64,000 nt of DNA from Hymenobacter setariae (GTDB taxonomy: Bacteria > Bacteroidota > Bacteroidia > Cytophagales > Hymenobacteraceae). Below, piece after piece: positions 52,054 to 60,819 of this stretch (position 1 is its first letter; the number at the start of each line of letters is the position of its first letter). The notes beneath the pieces were generated by a model, which saw only the letters and a program-made list of their open reading frames with translations, was not told the origin of the DNA and ran no database searches. Made by a program: the position numbers and the translations under genes. Location of the stretch: assembly GCF_007713685.1 (NCBI RefSeq), contig NZ_VMRJ01000003.1:434001-498000 (forward strand), read 5' to 3'.

Positions 52054-53247
52054 CTACCAAAAGCTGGGCTTCGTGATGCTGCCGCGCGCCCGGCAGTCTG
52101 CGCACTCACGTGTAGAACCATAGTAGCCATCCAACGCCCCAGTTTCTGGGTTAACGTAGGGATAAACAGGGACGTAGTTGGAATCGGCAAAAGTAAAAGT
52201 ATGAGGATACGAAAGGGGTGGCCTGTACTGACTTAGAACTTCTGGTTCGAGCTTGCAGCTGGCATAAGGTGAGTCGAAGGCCCAATCACTGGGAAGGGAT
52301 AGCTCAGCCCGATTGATAAAAAGTCGCTGTTGCTGCACCGTGTGGGCTCCTACATATCCTAGCACGGGCTCAGTAGTGGCGGTGCCAGTGCGGTGTACAT
52401 TGCCAGTAAGCTGTACGGGTAAGGGGTCGTTGACGGTGCCAATGGCCTCGGTGTTCTTGCGCAGCTGCTCGTAATAAGCAAACTCGTCGGCCGTCTGGGC
52501 ATACTGCATGACGAGCACGCTGTAACGAATCCTGATGCGCTCGGCTCGGTCGGAAAAGCTTAGCAAGATGTGGTCGACCAGCGCATCTTGGCTGAGCTGT
52601 AGGGAGGTGGCTTGCTTGATGGTTGTTGGCTGCTCAGTGCGCCAACACGTGTAAATTGGCGTAGTGCGCCCACCAATTTCATCTATATCAGGATAGTATT
52701 CTAACGAAGACTTATAAGCAGCGTTAAACTCCCAAGTCTCGGCAAATTTCCAGCGGTAGTAGCGCGTCTGCTGGGTAGCATCGTGGGTATTTAGCAGCAC
52801 CCGCACTTCATTATCCGTGCGCCGCCACCCTAGGTTGTCGATAGGCGGCGTAACCTTAAGTGGCACCAGCGCCGACTCGTAAGTGGCGGGGCTGGTGCCA
52901 GCCGTGCTGATACGCACTTGGTACTGACCTGGGCTAAGTGTGAGGCTGTCGGACTGGTAGAAGCCGGGGCTACGCTCGCGCATGGTGTAGCGGGCGCCCG
53001 CCGCGCTCTGTATGTAGACCGTAGCCTTGGCTTCGGGCGTCGGGGCGGCCGTGGTAGCGATGTTCTGCGTGCGTGAAAGTTTGATACGGGTAGCCCCATT
53101 GCCATTAATGAAGCCATCCACTACTAAGTAACTCGTGGGCGCGCTAATGACATCGGGAGTATAGGAGTCGATGCAGCTACCTAGGGCTAGCAGCAGTAGG
53201 CTAGTGGCTAAGCGAATAGGCAGGGCAGAAGCAGGCGCAATACGCAT
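52054..53247 (-). CDS. DUF4249 lipoprotein
   Basis: Outer-membrane-associated lipoprotein of 397 residues. The lipobox LALGSC puts the lipidated Cys at residue 25. The family's C-terminal signature is present: CADCRARGS then KPSFW as the last residues. DUF4249 proteins are paired with TonB receptors and are thought to help substrate capture; the ligand is unknown. Its ATG shares one base with the receptor's TAA (TAATG at 53249-53245), so translation is coupled. Confidence 0.9.
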   Translation of the reverse strand: MRIAPASALPIRLATSLLLLALGSCIDSYTPDVISAPTSYLVVDGFINGNGATRIKLSRTQNIATTAAPTPEAKATVYIQSAAGARYTMRERSPGFYQSDSLTLSPGQYQVRISTAGTSPATYESALVPLKVTPPIDNLGWRRTDNEVRVLLNTHDATQQTRYYRWKFAETWEFNAAYKSSLEYYPDIDEIGGRTTPIYTCWRTEQPTTIKQATSLQLSQDALVDHILLSFSDRAERIRIRYSVLVMQYAQTADEFAYYEQLRKNTEAIGTVNDPLPVQLTGNVHRTGTATTEPVLGYVGAHTVQQQRLFINRAELSLPSDWAFDSPYASCKLEPEVLSQYRPPLSYPHTFTFADSNYVPVYPYVNPETGALDGYYGSTRECADCRARGSITKPSFW

Positions 53248-56039
53248 TAGAAGCGGAAGTTATAAGTGAGCGTAGGGATGGGCTGCCCAAAAATGGAAAG
53301 CTTGTAGCCCTTAATCTGTCCGCCCGTCGATTGGAAATAAACCGAGTACGGATTGCGCCTGCCCGTCAGGTTATAGATGGAAACAGTCCAAGAGCTATGC
53401 GCCAGCTTCTTGATGCGGTGATTGCTCTCGAAGTTGACGGCGAAATCGACGCGGTAGTAGTCGGGCACCCGATAGGCATTGCGGTCTGAGTAATACACCC
53501 GGTAGGCGTCATCGATGTAGTACTTGGCTAGCGGTAGCGTAATGGGGCGGCCCGTGCTGTAGTTAAAATTGAGCGAGGTATTGAAGCGTCGCGAAAAGCG
53601 GTAATTACCTACCAGCGTCACATCGTGCGGCTTATCATAGTTGCTCGGGTACCAGTTGCCGCCATTCACTTGGTCGGTAGCCGTGTTTACCTGTACCAGC
53701 GAGCGGGCGTAGGTGTAGCTGAGCCAGCCATTTATCTTGCCTACATTCTTGCGTAGCAGCACTTCCACCCCGTAGGCGCGGCCGTTGGCATTGAGCACAT
53801 CGGTTTCGAGGTGCGGGTTTAGCAGCAGCACGGCACCGCCTTTATAATCCAGAAAGTCTTGGATGCGTTTGTAGTAGCCCTCTACCGAAAACTCGACGGT
53901 GTTGCGCTTGAAGTTGTGATAGTACCCTAGGGCTACCTGGTCGCCCACTTGCGGCCGGATATATTTGTCGCTCAGCTTCCAGCTATCGGTGGGCGATACC
54001 ACGGTAGTATTGGTAAGCTGATGCACATATTGCCGAGTGCGGTTGTAGCTGACCTTTACCGACGAAGTAGCCGTTAGCTCGTACTTGGCCGAGAAGCGCC
54101 ACTCGGGGCCTCCGTAGTTGGCCAGTACCTGGCCACCGCTGTAGTCGGTAGTGCCGGTGACGGTGCTTTCGCTGCGCGACAGGCCTGCAATGTAATCTCG
54201 TACTTGGCGGGGCCCTAGGGCTTGGAAAAAGGAATACCGCAGCCCCAGCACGACTGCAAAGCGAGGACTGATGTCGAAACGGTCGGCCGCATATACGGCG
54301 CTTTCCAAGGCCCGCTCATGCTGAATGATGGTCGGCAGTAGCAGTGACGAGCTACCTAGGGGTTGCTGGTTGCCGGGGGCGGTGTTATAAAGCAGCGTGC
54401 TGGCCCCGAAGTCCAGCGTATGCTTAGCGTGCCACAGATAGCTGGCATCAGCCTGCACCGCCGCTTGGTTGATACTATAGTCGAAGGTGGAAGCTGCATA
54501 TTCGTTGCGCGTCGTCTTCAGGTTGAAGCCGTAGCGACTGTAGGTGCCCGTAAGCGTGCCCGCCAATTGTGGACTAAAGGTATGCTTCCACTTAAGCGCG
54601 GCGGCCGTGTTGCGATACTCATAAATGGTATCACTGGCCAGTCGAAACCGGTCGTGGCTGAAGTAACCAGTAGCTGAAAGCGAGTTTTTGTCGTCTAGGT
54701 CGTAGGTGAGGTAAGCGCTCAGGTCGTAGAAGGAAGCCGCGCTGTTTTTGAGGGTAGGGCTAGGTACTTGGTGCAGCAGCCAATCAGAATACGAAGTGCG
54801 GCCACTAACCAAAAACGAACCTTTGGCAGGCGCGTCTTCCTGAGTGCGTGGGCCCAGCGGCCCCTCCAGTTCCAGGCGACTAGTGAGCAGGCCAATGCCA
54901 CCCGAGCCGCCAAACTTTTTGCGGTTGCCCTCACGCCCCTCAATCTCTAGCACCGAAGCTAGGCGCCCGCCGTAACGCACCGGAATGGCACTTTTGTACA
55001 GTTCGGCCGACTGCACCGCATCGGGGTTGAAGGCCGAAAAGAAACCGAATAAGTGGGCCGGGTTATAGATGGTGGCGCCGTTAAATAGCACCAGATTTTG
55101 GTCGGTGCCGCCGCCGCGCACACTAAAGCCCGTACTGCCCTCGCCAATAGTTTTTACGCCGGGCAGCGCCGTAACCACGCGCAGGATATCAGCCTCGCCG
55201 AATACCGTCGGCACTTGCTTGATAACCTTAATATCTAGCTTTTGCACGCCCATTTGCATGCCGCGCACATTGCCCTCTTTCTGACCCTGCACTACTACTT
55301 CACGTAGCGAAGTCACGTCAGATAGCACCTCTAGGTCGAGGCGACCGCTGGCGTGCACCCAGATTTGCCGGCGCGTGGGGCGAATACCTAGGCCACGGAT
55401 GTTGAGATTATAACGGCCCACCGGCAGCGTAAGCGAGTATGCCCCTTCCTTATCGGTTGCCGTGCCGATGTTCGGGGAATCTATAAATACCGCTACGCCC
55501 GGCACGGGCTCCTTGCTGGTGCGTACCACACCCGTTATCGTAGCTCGGTTGCCAGGAGGTGCCGCCTGCCGCGGTCCTATCTCATATATTCTAAATTCAG
55601 ACGTGCCCATTTCGGCGGGCCGCCCGGTGCGCGCTGGCGCCTGGCCTCCTCCGGCAATAGCAGGCGGCGGGCTGCCACTGACCGGCGCCGCCTGAAAAAA
55701 CTCATCTGGCAGGCGCGTTTGCAGCGGGTACTCAGGCGTAATGAATACCCGATTGGTAGCCTCGTCGATGGCGAAACGTAACGAAGAATGCTCGAAAATT
55801 TGCCGCAGCACCGCTACTAGCGGCAACTCGTTGGCCTGCACCTGCACCGTTACACTGTCTAGCGCTGCTGGGTTGAAGTAGAAGCGATAAGGCGTCTGGG
55901 CCTCCACACGCTGCGCAAACTGCTCGAAGCGCAGGTTGCGAAAGTCACCGCTAATAGACGGCGAGCCTTGCTGAGCGAGAGTAGGGTAGCTACTAGCCAG
56001 TAGTCCAGCCAGCAAAATGCCAAAGTAAAGTCGGGTCAT
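53247..56039 (-). CDS. TonB-dependent outer-membrane receptor with STN and regulatory-like domains
   Basis: Receptor of 930 residues for energy-driven uptake. After the signal peptide (MTRLYFGILLAGLLASS...AQ) comes an STN short N-terminal domain (about 25-105), a Pro/Gly-rich linker, and a carboxypeptidase-regulatory-like domain (ITGVVRTSKEPVPGVAVFI, about 165-245). The plug (KQVPTVFGEADILRVVTALPGV) and a 22-strand-type barrel ending TYNFRF follow. STN domains often signal to anti-sigma factors; the ECF sigma gene at 58 kb is nearby but not in the operon and no FecR is seen. ATG 56039 is chosen over an upstream extension. Substrate unknown. Confidence 0.92.
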   Translation of the reverse strand: MTRLYFGILLAGLLASSYPTLAQQGSPSISGDFRNLRFEQFAQRVEAQTPYRFYFNPAALDSVTVQVQANELPLVAVLRQIFEHSSLRFAIDEATNRVFITPEYPLQTRLPDEFFQAAPVSGSPPPAIAGGGQAPARTGRPAEMGTSEFRIYEIGPRQAAPPGNRATITGVVRTSKEPVPGVAVFIDSPNIGTATDKEGAYSLTLPVGRYNLNIRGLGIRPTRRQIWVHASGRLDLEVLSDVTSLREVVVQGQKEGNVRGMQMGVQKLDIKVIKQVPTVFGEADILRVVTALPGVKTIGEGSTGFSVRGGGTDQNLVLFNGATIYNPAHLFGFFSAFNPDAVQSAELYKSAIPVRYGGRLASVLEIEGREGNRKKFGGSGGIGLLTSRLELEGPLGPRTQEDAPAKGSFLVSGRTSYSDWLLHQVPSPTLKNSAASFYDLSAYLTYDLDDKNSLSATGYFSHDRFRLASDTIYEYRNTAAALKWKHTFSPQLAGTLTGTYSRYGFNLKTTRNEYAASTFDYSINQAAVQADASYLWHAKHTLDFGASTLLYNTAPGNQQPLGSSSLLLPTIIQHERALESAVYAADRFDISPRFAVVLGLRYSFFQALGPRQVRDYIAGLSRSESTVTGTTDYSGGQVLANYGGPEWRFSAKYELTATSSVKVSYNRTRQYVHQLTNTTVVSPTDSWKLSDKYIRPQVGDQVALGYYHNFKRNTVEFSVEGYYKRIQDFLDYKGGAVLLLNPHLETDVLNANGRAYGVEVLLRKNVGKINGWLSYTYARSLVQVNTATDQVNGGNWYPSNYDKPHDVTLVGNYRFSRRFNTSLNFNYSTGRPITLPLAKYYIDDAYRVYYSDRNAYRVPDYYRVDFAVNFESNHRIKKLAHSSWTVSIYNLTGRRNPYSVYFQSTGGQIKGYKLSIFGQPIPTLTYNFRF

Positions 56040-56069
56040 AGCAAGCAAACAGGAAGAGCAGAAAACCAC

Positions 56070-56119
56070 AGGCACCAGCCCTCGGCTGCCCGCGCAGGGG
56101 CGGCCGAGGGCTGGTGCCT
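56070..56119. terminator. 21-bp hairpin between orphan gene and TonB receptor
   Basis: AGGCACCAGCCCTCGGCTGCC pairs with its complement at 20 of 21 positions around an 8-base loop. It overlaps the orphan gene's stop codon (56118-56120) by two bases and lacks a T-run, so it could limit rather than stop read-through into the receptor gene. Confidence 0.65.
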
Positions 56120-56864
56120 AGGGCAGGGTGTAGTAGTAGCGGAGGGCTTTCAGGGCCGACGCCTCGCGCTGTGCAGCCGAAAAGCGTAGTTTTTGCTGGC
56201 GGGCGTAGCGCTGCACCTCAGTTCGATGGGCTGGCAGCAGGGCTAGCAGGTCTTTCAGGCGCCCTACTTCTACCGCGGTGCTACCCGAGCGGGCAATAAG
56301 CTTATCAATCTGTCTGAACTTGAAGACCAGGCTCTGGTTGTCGGTGGTTTGCTGCAGGTATTTGACGTGGCGGGCCAGCAGGTTCACCGGCCCTGGTTGT
56401 AGCAGCTCATAAAAGCCAGTGCGCAGCAGGGCGCTCGCCGAGGAGTCGCCTAGCACATGAATGAAGTGCCGGTCTTGAATAGAGAAGTCAGTGAGCGCTT
56501 CCGGAACCAGCATGATGTTGGCCACCTGGTTAGGGTAGGTGAGCACCACCCGGTCGAGCACCAAGTCGTAGCGCAGCGGCACTTGCTGAAAGTAAGCGTT
56601 GCGATACGTAACGGTACCAAGCCGCGGCTCAGCGCTCTCAAAGAACTGGTGCCCAATTGCGCCCGGCTTGGTAGGGTCTACGTACTCAGGACCGCTGAAT
56701 AATACCGATTCCGCTTGCGTAGCCTTTGTGTAGTGCTGCGTAGCGGCCTCCACCGCGGCGGCTAGGGCCATCGAGTCGGCGGTGGCTGGGGCCTGCGCCC
56801 GCGTATGATAGGGGCAAGCCAAAGCGAGGCAGCAGGCGACCATACACAGTAATCGGTGCATCAT
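56118..56864 (-). CDS. Conserved secreted protein upstream of the TonB receptor
   Basis: Unnamed 248-residue exported protein with a signal peptide (MMHRLLCMVACCLALACPYHTRAQ). The central part has a pattern seen in other Bacteroidota secreted orphans: LFSGPEYVDP, IGHQFFES, GTVTYRNAYFQQVPLRYDLVLDRVV, FSIQDRHFIHV. The tail is basic and helical. It is the first gene of the minus-strand TonB operon, 78 bp before the receptor. Two adjacent ATGs (56864, 56861) could start it. No enzymatic motif is visible; an accessory role in uptake is inference. Confidence 0.7.
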   Translation of the reverse strand: MMHRLLCMVACCLALACPYHTRAQAPATADSMALAAAVEAATQHYTKATQAESVLFSGPEYVDPTKPGAIGHQFFESAEPRLGTVTYRNAYFQQVPLRYDLVLDRVVLTYPNQVANIMLVPEALTDFSIQDRHFIHVLGDSSASALLRTGFYELLQPGPVNLLARHVKYLQQTTDNQSLVFKFRQIDKLIARSGSTAVEVGRLKDLLALLPAHRTEVQRYARQQKLRFSAAQREASALKALRYYYTLP

Positions 56865-57094
56865 GCAAAAGCTAAAAAAGGCTGGATTGCCATGTTTTAG
56901 CTTTGCCCAGTTAGGGCGGCCTCCTAAAACTGACTGCGCAATATATTCACAGAAAGCTCACGGTTAGTACGTAGCCGCTATGCATGTCCTAGGTCTTACT
57001 AGGGTTATGACCAAGTAAAAAGCTTCTGCCACAATTACCTAATTAGCAATTGCATTGATAGCTAGTGGGTACCTATGCTATTGGCTTAGCTTGG

Positions 57095-57751
57095 CTACAT
57101 GGGTTGTGCCTGCGCAAGCTTCTGATAGTAGGCGCAAAAATCGGTGAACGGGCACACGCTGCACTTGGGCGTGCGCGCCACACAGATGTAGCGGCCATGC
57201 AAAATCAGCCAGTGGTGGGCCTTGGGTATCAGCTCCTGCGGCGTGTACTTCACCAAGCCTTTCTCCACGGCTAGCGGCGTGGTGGCCGTTTTGGGCACCA
57301 GCCCTAGGCGGTGCGATACCCGAAATACATGGGTATCTACGGCCATGGCGGGCTGGTTGTAGATAACTGACACTACCACGTTGGCCGTTTTGCGGCCCAC
57401 GCCCGGCAGGCGCTGTAGCTCCCCAATAGTGCTGGGTACCTCTCCCCCAAATTCTTCGGTGAGCAGCTTACCTAAGCCGGCCAAGTGCTTGGCTTTGTTA
57501 TTAGGGTACGAAACGCTGCGGATAAACGGAAAAATATCCTCGGCCGAGGCCGCACCTAGCTCGGCCGCAGTCGGAAACTGCTCTAGCAGCGCGGGCATCA
57601 CCTGGTTCACGCGCTTGTCGGTGCACTGGGCGCTTAGTACTACGGCCACAATGAGCTCGTAGGGGTTGCGGTAGGCCAGCTCGGTGCGCGGCTCGGGGTA
57701 ATGCGTGGTGAAATAGTCGAGAAACCGGCGAAACCGTTCGGGGCGAGTCAT
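57095..57751 (-). CDS. nth: Endonuclease III
   Basis: DNA glycosylase/AP lyase for oxidised pyrimidines in base excision repair, 218 residues. The helix-hairpin-helix LPGVGRKTA contains catalytic Lys121, and Asp139 lies in AVDTHV. The 4Fe-4S cluster ligands are complete near the C-terminus (C-x6-C-x2-C-x5-C in CVARTPKCSVCPFTDFC). ATG 57751 (MTRPERFRRF) is preferred to an upstream GTG. Single gene. Confidence 0.95.
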   Translation of the reverse strand: MTRPERFRRFLDYFTTHYPEPRTELAYRNPYELIVAVVLSAQCTDKRVNQVMPALLEQFPTAAELGAASAEDIFPFIRSVSYPNNKAKHLAGLGKLLTEEFGGEVPSTIGELQRLPGVGRKTANVVVSVIYNQPAMAVDTHVFRVSHRLGLVPKTATTPLAVEKGLVKYTPQELIPKAHHWLILHGRYICVARTPKCSVCPFTDFCAYYQKLAQAQPM

Positions 57752-57866
57752 ACCTAATGCAAAAAGTGCGCAAACTACACGCACGCCAACATACGATGCC
57801 TACGCTGCCAAGCAGGTAGGCACTCGTAGTTGCGAGGCCGTAATTAGCGCACTTCCCGTAAGTGAT

Positions 57867-58091
57867 TTAGCGTAAAAATGTTCGCGAATATTGGAGAATG
57901 TTAGCGGTGGTAGATGCTTTAGGTTCGCGGGCTAGGCCGTTAAGCGCTTGTTGCGCAAGGAGTAAATCGGCACACGCTACTGCCAACTCGGGGTCGTGCA
58001 GCAGCGCGTCTTCGACTTCATGTTGTTCGTCAGCTGGCAATTCGTTGTACACGTAGCGAAGCAGCGTCGGGTGGGGTAATGTTTGTATCAT
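57867..58091 (-). CDS. Small anti-sigma-like protein overlapping the ECF sigma gene
   Basis: Acidic protein of 74 residues (HPTLLRYVYNELPADEQHEVEDALLHDPEL...), reminiscent of the N-terminal part of zinc-binding anti-sigma domains. It has only one Cys (Cys40) and no HxxxCxxC zinc motif, and no membrane segment. Its ATG lies inside the end of the sigma gene, a 62-bp overlap in a different frame, suggesting coupled synthesis in fixed proportion. A role as a soluble sigma partner is inference from position. Confidence 0.7.
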   Translation of the reverse strand: MIQTLPHPTLLRYVYNELPADEQHEVEDALLHDPELAVACADLLLAQQALNGLAREPKASTTANILQYSRTFLR

Positions 58092-58665
58092 ACAAAAGGG
58101 AATGTGCGGCCATTTTCTTCCGCAAATTGATTAGCGCATAGCGCATCCGGCCTAGGGCCGTGTTGATGCTGACGCCGGTTGCGTCGGCAATTTCCTGAAA
58201 GCTCATATCGCCATAATGGCGCATGAGTAGCACTTCCTTTTGCGCCGCTGGTAGCTCTTGAATGAGCTGACGCAGTTGCGCATGGCTTTCCTCGCGGCCG
58301 AGTATATCGTCGGCCGGCTCTTCTGATAGGTGTAACGAATTAGCTAGCCCGATGTTGTCATCGAGGCTCGTTTGGGGCGCTCTTTTTGCGCGCCGGAAGG
58401 CATCGATGGCTAAGTTATGGGCAATGCGGCAGAGCCACGAGGCAAACTTGCCTTCGTCTTGGTAGCGCCCGCTTTTGAGGGTGTGGATGGCCTTAATGAA
58501 GGTATCCTGGGTGAGGTCATCGGCGACGTCCTGGTCACGCACGACGAGGTGTATAGTCGTGAAGACCCGCGCCTGATGGCGCTGGAGCAGCTGGGCAAAG
58601 GCCGACTCGTGGCCAGCCAAATAAAGGGCGATGAGCGCGGAATCGCTCGGCTGCATGGGTTCCAT
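58030..58665 (-). CDS. ECF RNA polymerase sigma factor
   Basis: Sigma-70 family ECF regulator of 211 residues. Region 2 (LLQRHQARVFTTIHLVVRDQDVADDLTQDTFIKA) and region 4 (LPAAQKEVLLMRHYGDMSFQEIADATGVSINTALGRMRYAL) are clear. About 25 extra residues follow region 4 and are the part overlapped by the next gene. It has a good promoter of its own. Targets unknown. Confidence 0.93.
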   Translation of the reverse strand: MEPMQPSDSALIALYLAGHESAFAQLLQRHQARVFTTIHLVVRDQDVADDLTQDTFIKAIHTLKSGRYQDEGKFASWLCRIAHNLAIDAFRRAKRAPQTSLDDNIGLANSLHLSEEPADDILGREESHAQLRQLIQELPAAQKEVLLMRHYGDMSFQEIADATGVSINTALGRMRYALINLRKKMAAHSLLYDTNITPPDAASLRVQRIAS

Positions 58666-58768
58666 AAAGGACTACGGGTTAGGAGAACGTAGAGCTTAGG
58701 TCGATAGTATGCAGCTAAGGGTAAAAAAGAAGGGAGTGAGCAGGAGATGAAGCCCGCGATAATCGAGC

Positions 58769-58800
58769 CAAATGTAGCAGCCTAGCCGCGAGTTATGCAA
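58769..58800 (-). promoter_or_regulatory. Bacteroidota-type promoter of the sigma gene
   Basis: Minus-strand TACATTTG (58776-58769) is a -7 match and TTG (58800-58798) lies 21 bp upstream, the same geometry as at 8801-8832. Predicted leader about 100 bases. Confidence 0.6.
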
Positions 58801-59103
58801 GGGCGGTAGTTTGCAGGCAAAAAATATTCTTTTTGAAAGCGGCGGTAGCGGCAAAGCTACTCGAAGCATTAACTACTTGCCCCAGTGGGGCCAGCGGCCA
58901 GCCCGGAGCGCACTGCTCGGTTGGCTTAGTAGTCAATAGGTAATCGCTTCCGCTATTACCTAGGTGCCTAGGCATAGCTAGTGCAAGTTAAGCACTCTGT
59001 CGCTAATTACAATGCCTATTTTAACCTAAATAGCCGCTTGCCCTAAGCTCGCGTATAGACAGTAGGCCCAGGCCCCGGCAGGTCGGGAGCCTAGGAGCTG
59101 CAT
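58801..59103. other. Gap between sigma gene and alpha/beta hydrolase
   Basis: No gene is supported. Two CCTAGG hexamers lie seven bases apart near 58959-58971. A short AT tract with a partial CAAAAA...TTTTTG symmetry lies near 58818-58838. I see no terminator or RNA gene. Confidence 0.5.
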
Positions 59104-59111
59104 TAGCTTTG
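59104..59111 (+). promoter_or_regulatory. -7 box overlapping the apparent TTG start
   Basis: TAGCTTTG is an exact TAnnTTTG match whose last three bases are the only classical start codon available to the alpha/beta hydrolase. No -33 TTG at the usual distance. Confidence 0.35.
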
Positions 59112-59831
59112 CTTACGTACCTCGCGCTTCACTACTGGGCCGGCGCCGGCCACGAATTCAACCACTTACAAAGCCAGTTGCCAGCTGGCACTTCGCTAGT
59201 AGCGCCCGACCTGCCGGGCTTTGGAGCACAGGCAGCGCCCGCAGGCTTTGACTACTCGGTGGGCGCTTATACCGACTGGGTAGCCAGCTTAGTAGCGGCG
59301 CACAACCTAGAAGAGTACGTACTGATTGGGCACAGCATGGGCGGTAAAATCGCGCTGGCTTTGGCCGCGCGCCAGCCGGTAGGACTGCGTGGCCTAGTGC
59401 TACTGTCACCCTCGCCACCTACGCCCGAGCCCATCAGCGACGAAGACCGAAAGGCGAGCCTGGCAGCCTATGGTCAACGCCACGAAGCCGAAAAGACGGC
59501 GACCAAAATCATGATTCGTCCAGTATCGGCGGCCGTGCGGCAAGAGGTTATCGCTGATAACCTCCGCACCAGCCAGGCGGCCTGGGATGCTTGGCTAGAG
59601 CACGGCTCGAAAGAAGATATTTCGGCCCTCATGCCCGCTATTCAGGTGCCGTGCTGCTTGCTGGTGGGCGATGCCGACCATGCCATTCCGCTGGCCGCGC
59701 AGCAGCAACAAACGCTACCGCTGCTGCCCGCTGGCTCGCCGCTGGTGGTGGTGCCGGAAGCCGGCCACTTGTTACCCCTCGAAGCTCCTGATGTGGTTCG
59801 GGACGCTATACTAAAGCTCGCTCTCGCATGA
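59109..59831 (+). CDS. Alpha/beta hydrolase
   Basis: Cytosolic serine hydrolase of up to 240 residues. Nucleophile Ser76 sits in GHSMGG, the acid is in LLVGDADHAIP and the base in EAGHLLP. The N-terminus LALHYWAGAGHEF is the normal first strand, so little or nothing is missing, yet the frame contains no ATG or GTG upstream of it; TTG 59109 is the only standard option and overlaps a -7 box. The true start is therefore uncertain. Its stop overlaps the GH43 start in ATGA, so the two are coupled; a substrate such as an esterified sugar is possible but unproven. Confidence 0.85.
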   Translation: MLTYLALHYWAGAGHEFNHLQSQLPAGTSLVAPDLPGFGAQAAPAGFDYSVGAYTDWVASLVAAHNLEEYVLIGHSMGGKIALALAARQPVGLRGLVLLSPSPPTPEPISDEDRKASLAAYGQRHEAEKTATKIMIRPVSAAVRQEVIADNLRTSQAAWDAWLEHGSKEDISALMPAIQVPCCLLVGDADHAIPLAAQQQQTLPLLPAGSPLVVVPEAGHLLPLEAPDVVRDAILKLALA

Positions 59832-60775
59832 CTTACCACAACCCGGTCCTCGATGCCGATTTCCCAGACCCCAGCGTGCTGCGGGCGCCCGATGGCTACT
59901 ACTATGCTTACGCTACCCAAACCAAGCGCGCGGGCCAGATTCTAAACTTCCAGGTAGCGCGTTCGCTCGACCTTATTACTTGGGAGTACCTAGGTGAGGC
60001 TATGCCCACCAAGCCCGACTGGGCCGCCACCAGCCAGCGCTTTTGGGCGCCCGATGTGAGCCGCCACCCCGATGGCCGCTACCTGATGTACTACTCGGCG
60101 CAGCCTAATGACCCGGCCGCTGGCCTGTGCCTAGGCGTAGCCGTGGCCGACCGACCCGAAGGCCCCTTTGTAGATAGTGGGCAGCCGCTGCTGGCAGGTG
60201 GGCCGGGCTTCGAAAATATCGACCCCATGCGCTTCGTGGACCCCGCCGATGGGCGGCAACTGCTGTTTTGGGGCTCCGGTTTTGGGCCGCTCCGGGTACA
60301 AGAGTTGGCCGCCGATGGCCTAGGCTTCGCCGAAAACTCGGTGGCGCAAGTGATAGTAGAAACCCGCTCGCCCGGCGACCCGGCGCTCTATGGCCACCTC
60401 ATCGAGGGTAGCTGGGTGCATTACCGTGAAGGCTGGTACTACCTGTTCTATTCAGGCGATAACTGCTGTGGCCCCGATGCTCGCTACGCCGTGCTGGTGG
60501 CCCGGGCCCGCCACGCCACCGGCCCCTATCAAACGCTGGCTCAAGCCACGGGCACCGCGGGTACTATTCTCACCGAAAACGAGCGGTGGCAGGCGCCGGG
60601 CCACAACTCGCTCATTACGGACCCTAGCGGCCAGGACTGGCTGCTCTACCACGCCATCGACCGCCAGCAGCCCACTTTCGACGCCATTAATGATGAGCAA
60701 GGCTACTCACGGCGCGTAATGCTGCTGAGCAAAGTAGACTATACCGAAGACGGCTGGCCATTTGTTAATGGGTAA
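59828..60775 (+). CDS. Glycoside hydrolase family 43
   Basis: Five-bladed-propeller hydrolase of 315 residues acting on arabinose- or xylose-containing oligosaccharides. The three catalytic acids are Asp14 in DFPDPSV, Asp132 in NIDPMRF and Glu193 in LIEGSWV. With no signal peptide it would act on imported oligosaccharides. Specificity (arabinofuranosidase, xylosidase, arabinanase) cannot be read from the motifs. Coupled by a 4-base overlap to the alpha/beta hydrolase. Confidence 0.9.
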   Translation: MTYHNPVLDADFPDPSVLRAPDGYYYAYATQTKRAGQILNFQVARSLDLITWEYLGEAMPTKPDWAATSQRFWAPDVSRHPDGRYLMYYSAQPNDPAAGLCLGVAVADRPEGPFVDSGQPLLAGGPGFENIDPMRFVDPADGRQLLFWGSGFGPLRVQELAADGLGFAENSVAQVIVETRSPGDPALYGHLIEGSWVHYREGWYYLFYSGDNCCGPDARYAVLVARARHATGPYQTLAQATGTAGTILTENERWQAPGHNSLITDPSGQDWLLYHAIDRQQPTFDAINDEQGYSRRVMLLSKVDYTEDGWPFVNG

Positions 60776-60819
60776 TTAGGGTAGCCGGTGATGAGAGTAA
60801 TCACTGCCGGTGAACATCC

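Noticed and set aside
56898..56905. TAGCTTTG -7 match on the + strand
   Set aside because: No + strand gene lies downstream for about 2.2 kb; a six-base pattern is expected several times by chance.
58793..58975. 60-codon minus-strand frame upstream of the sigma gene
   Set aside because: No recognisable features and it overlaps the sigma gene's promoter elements.
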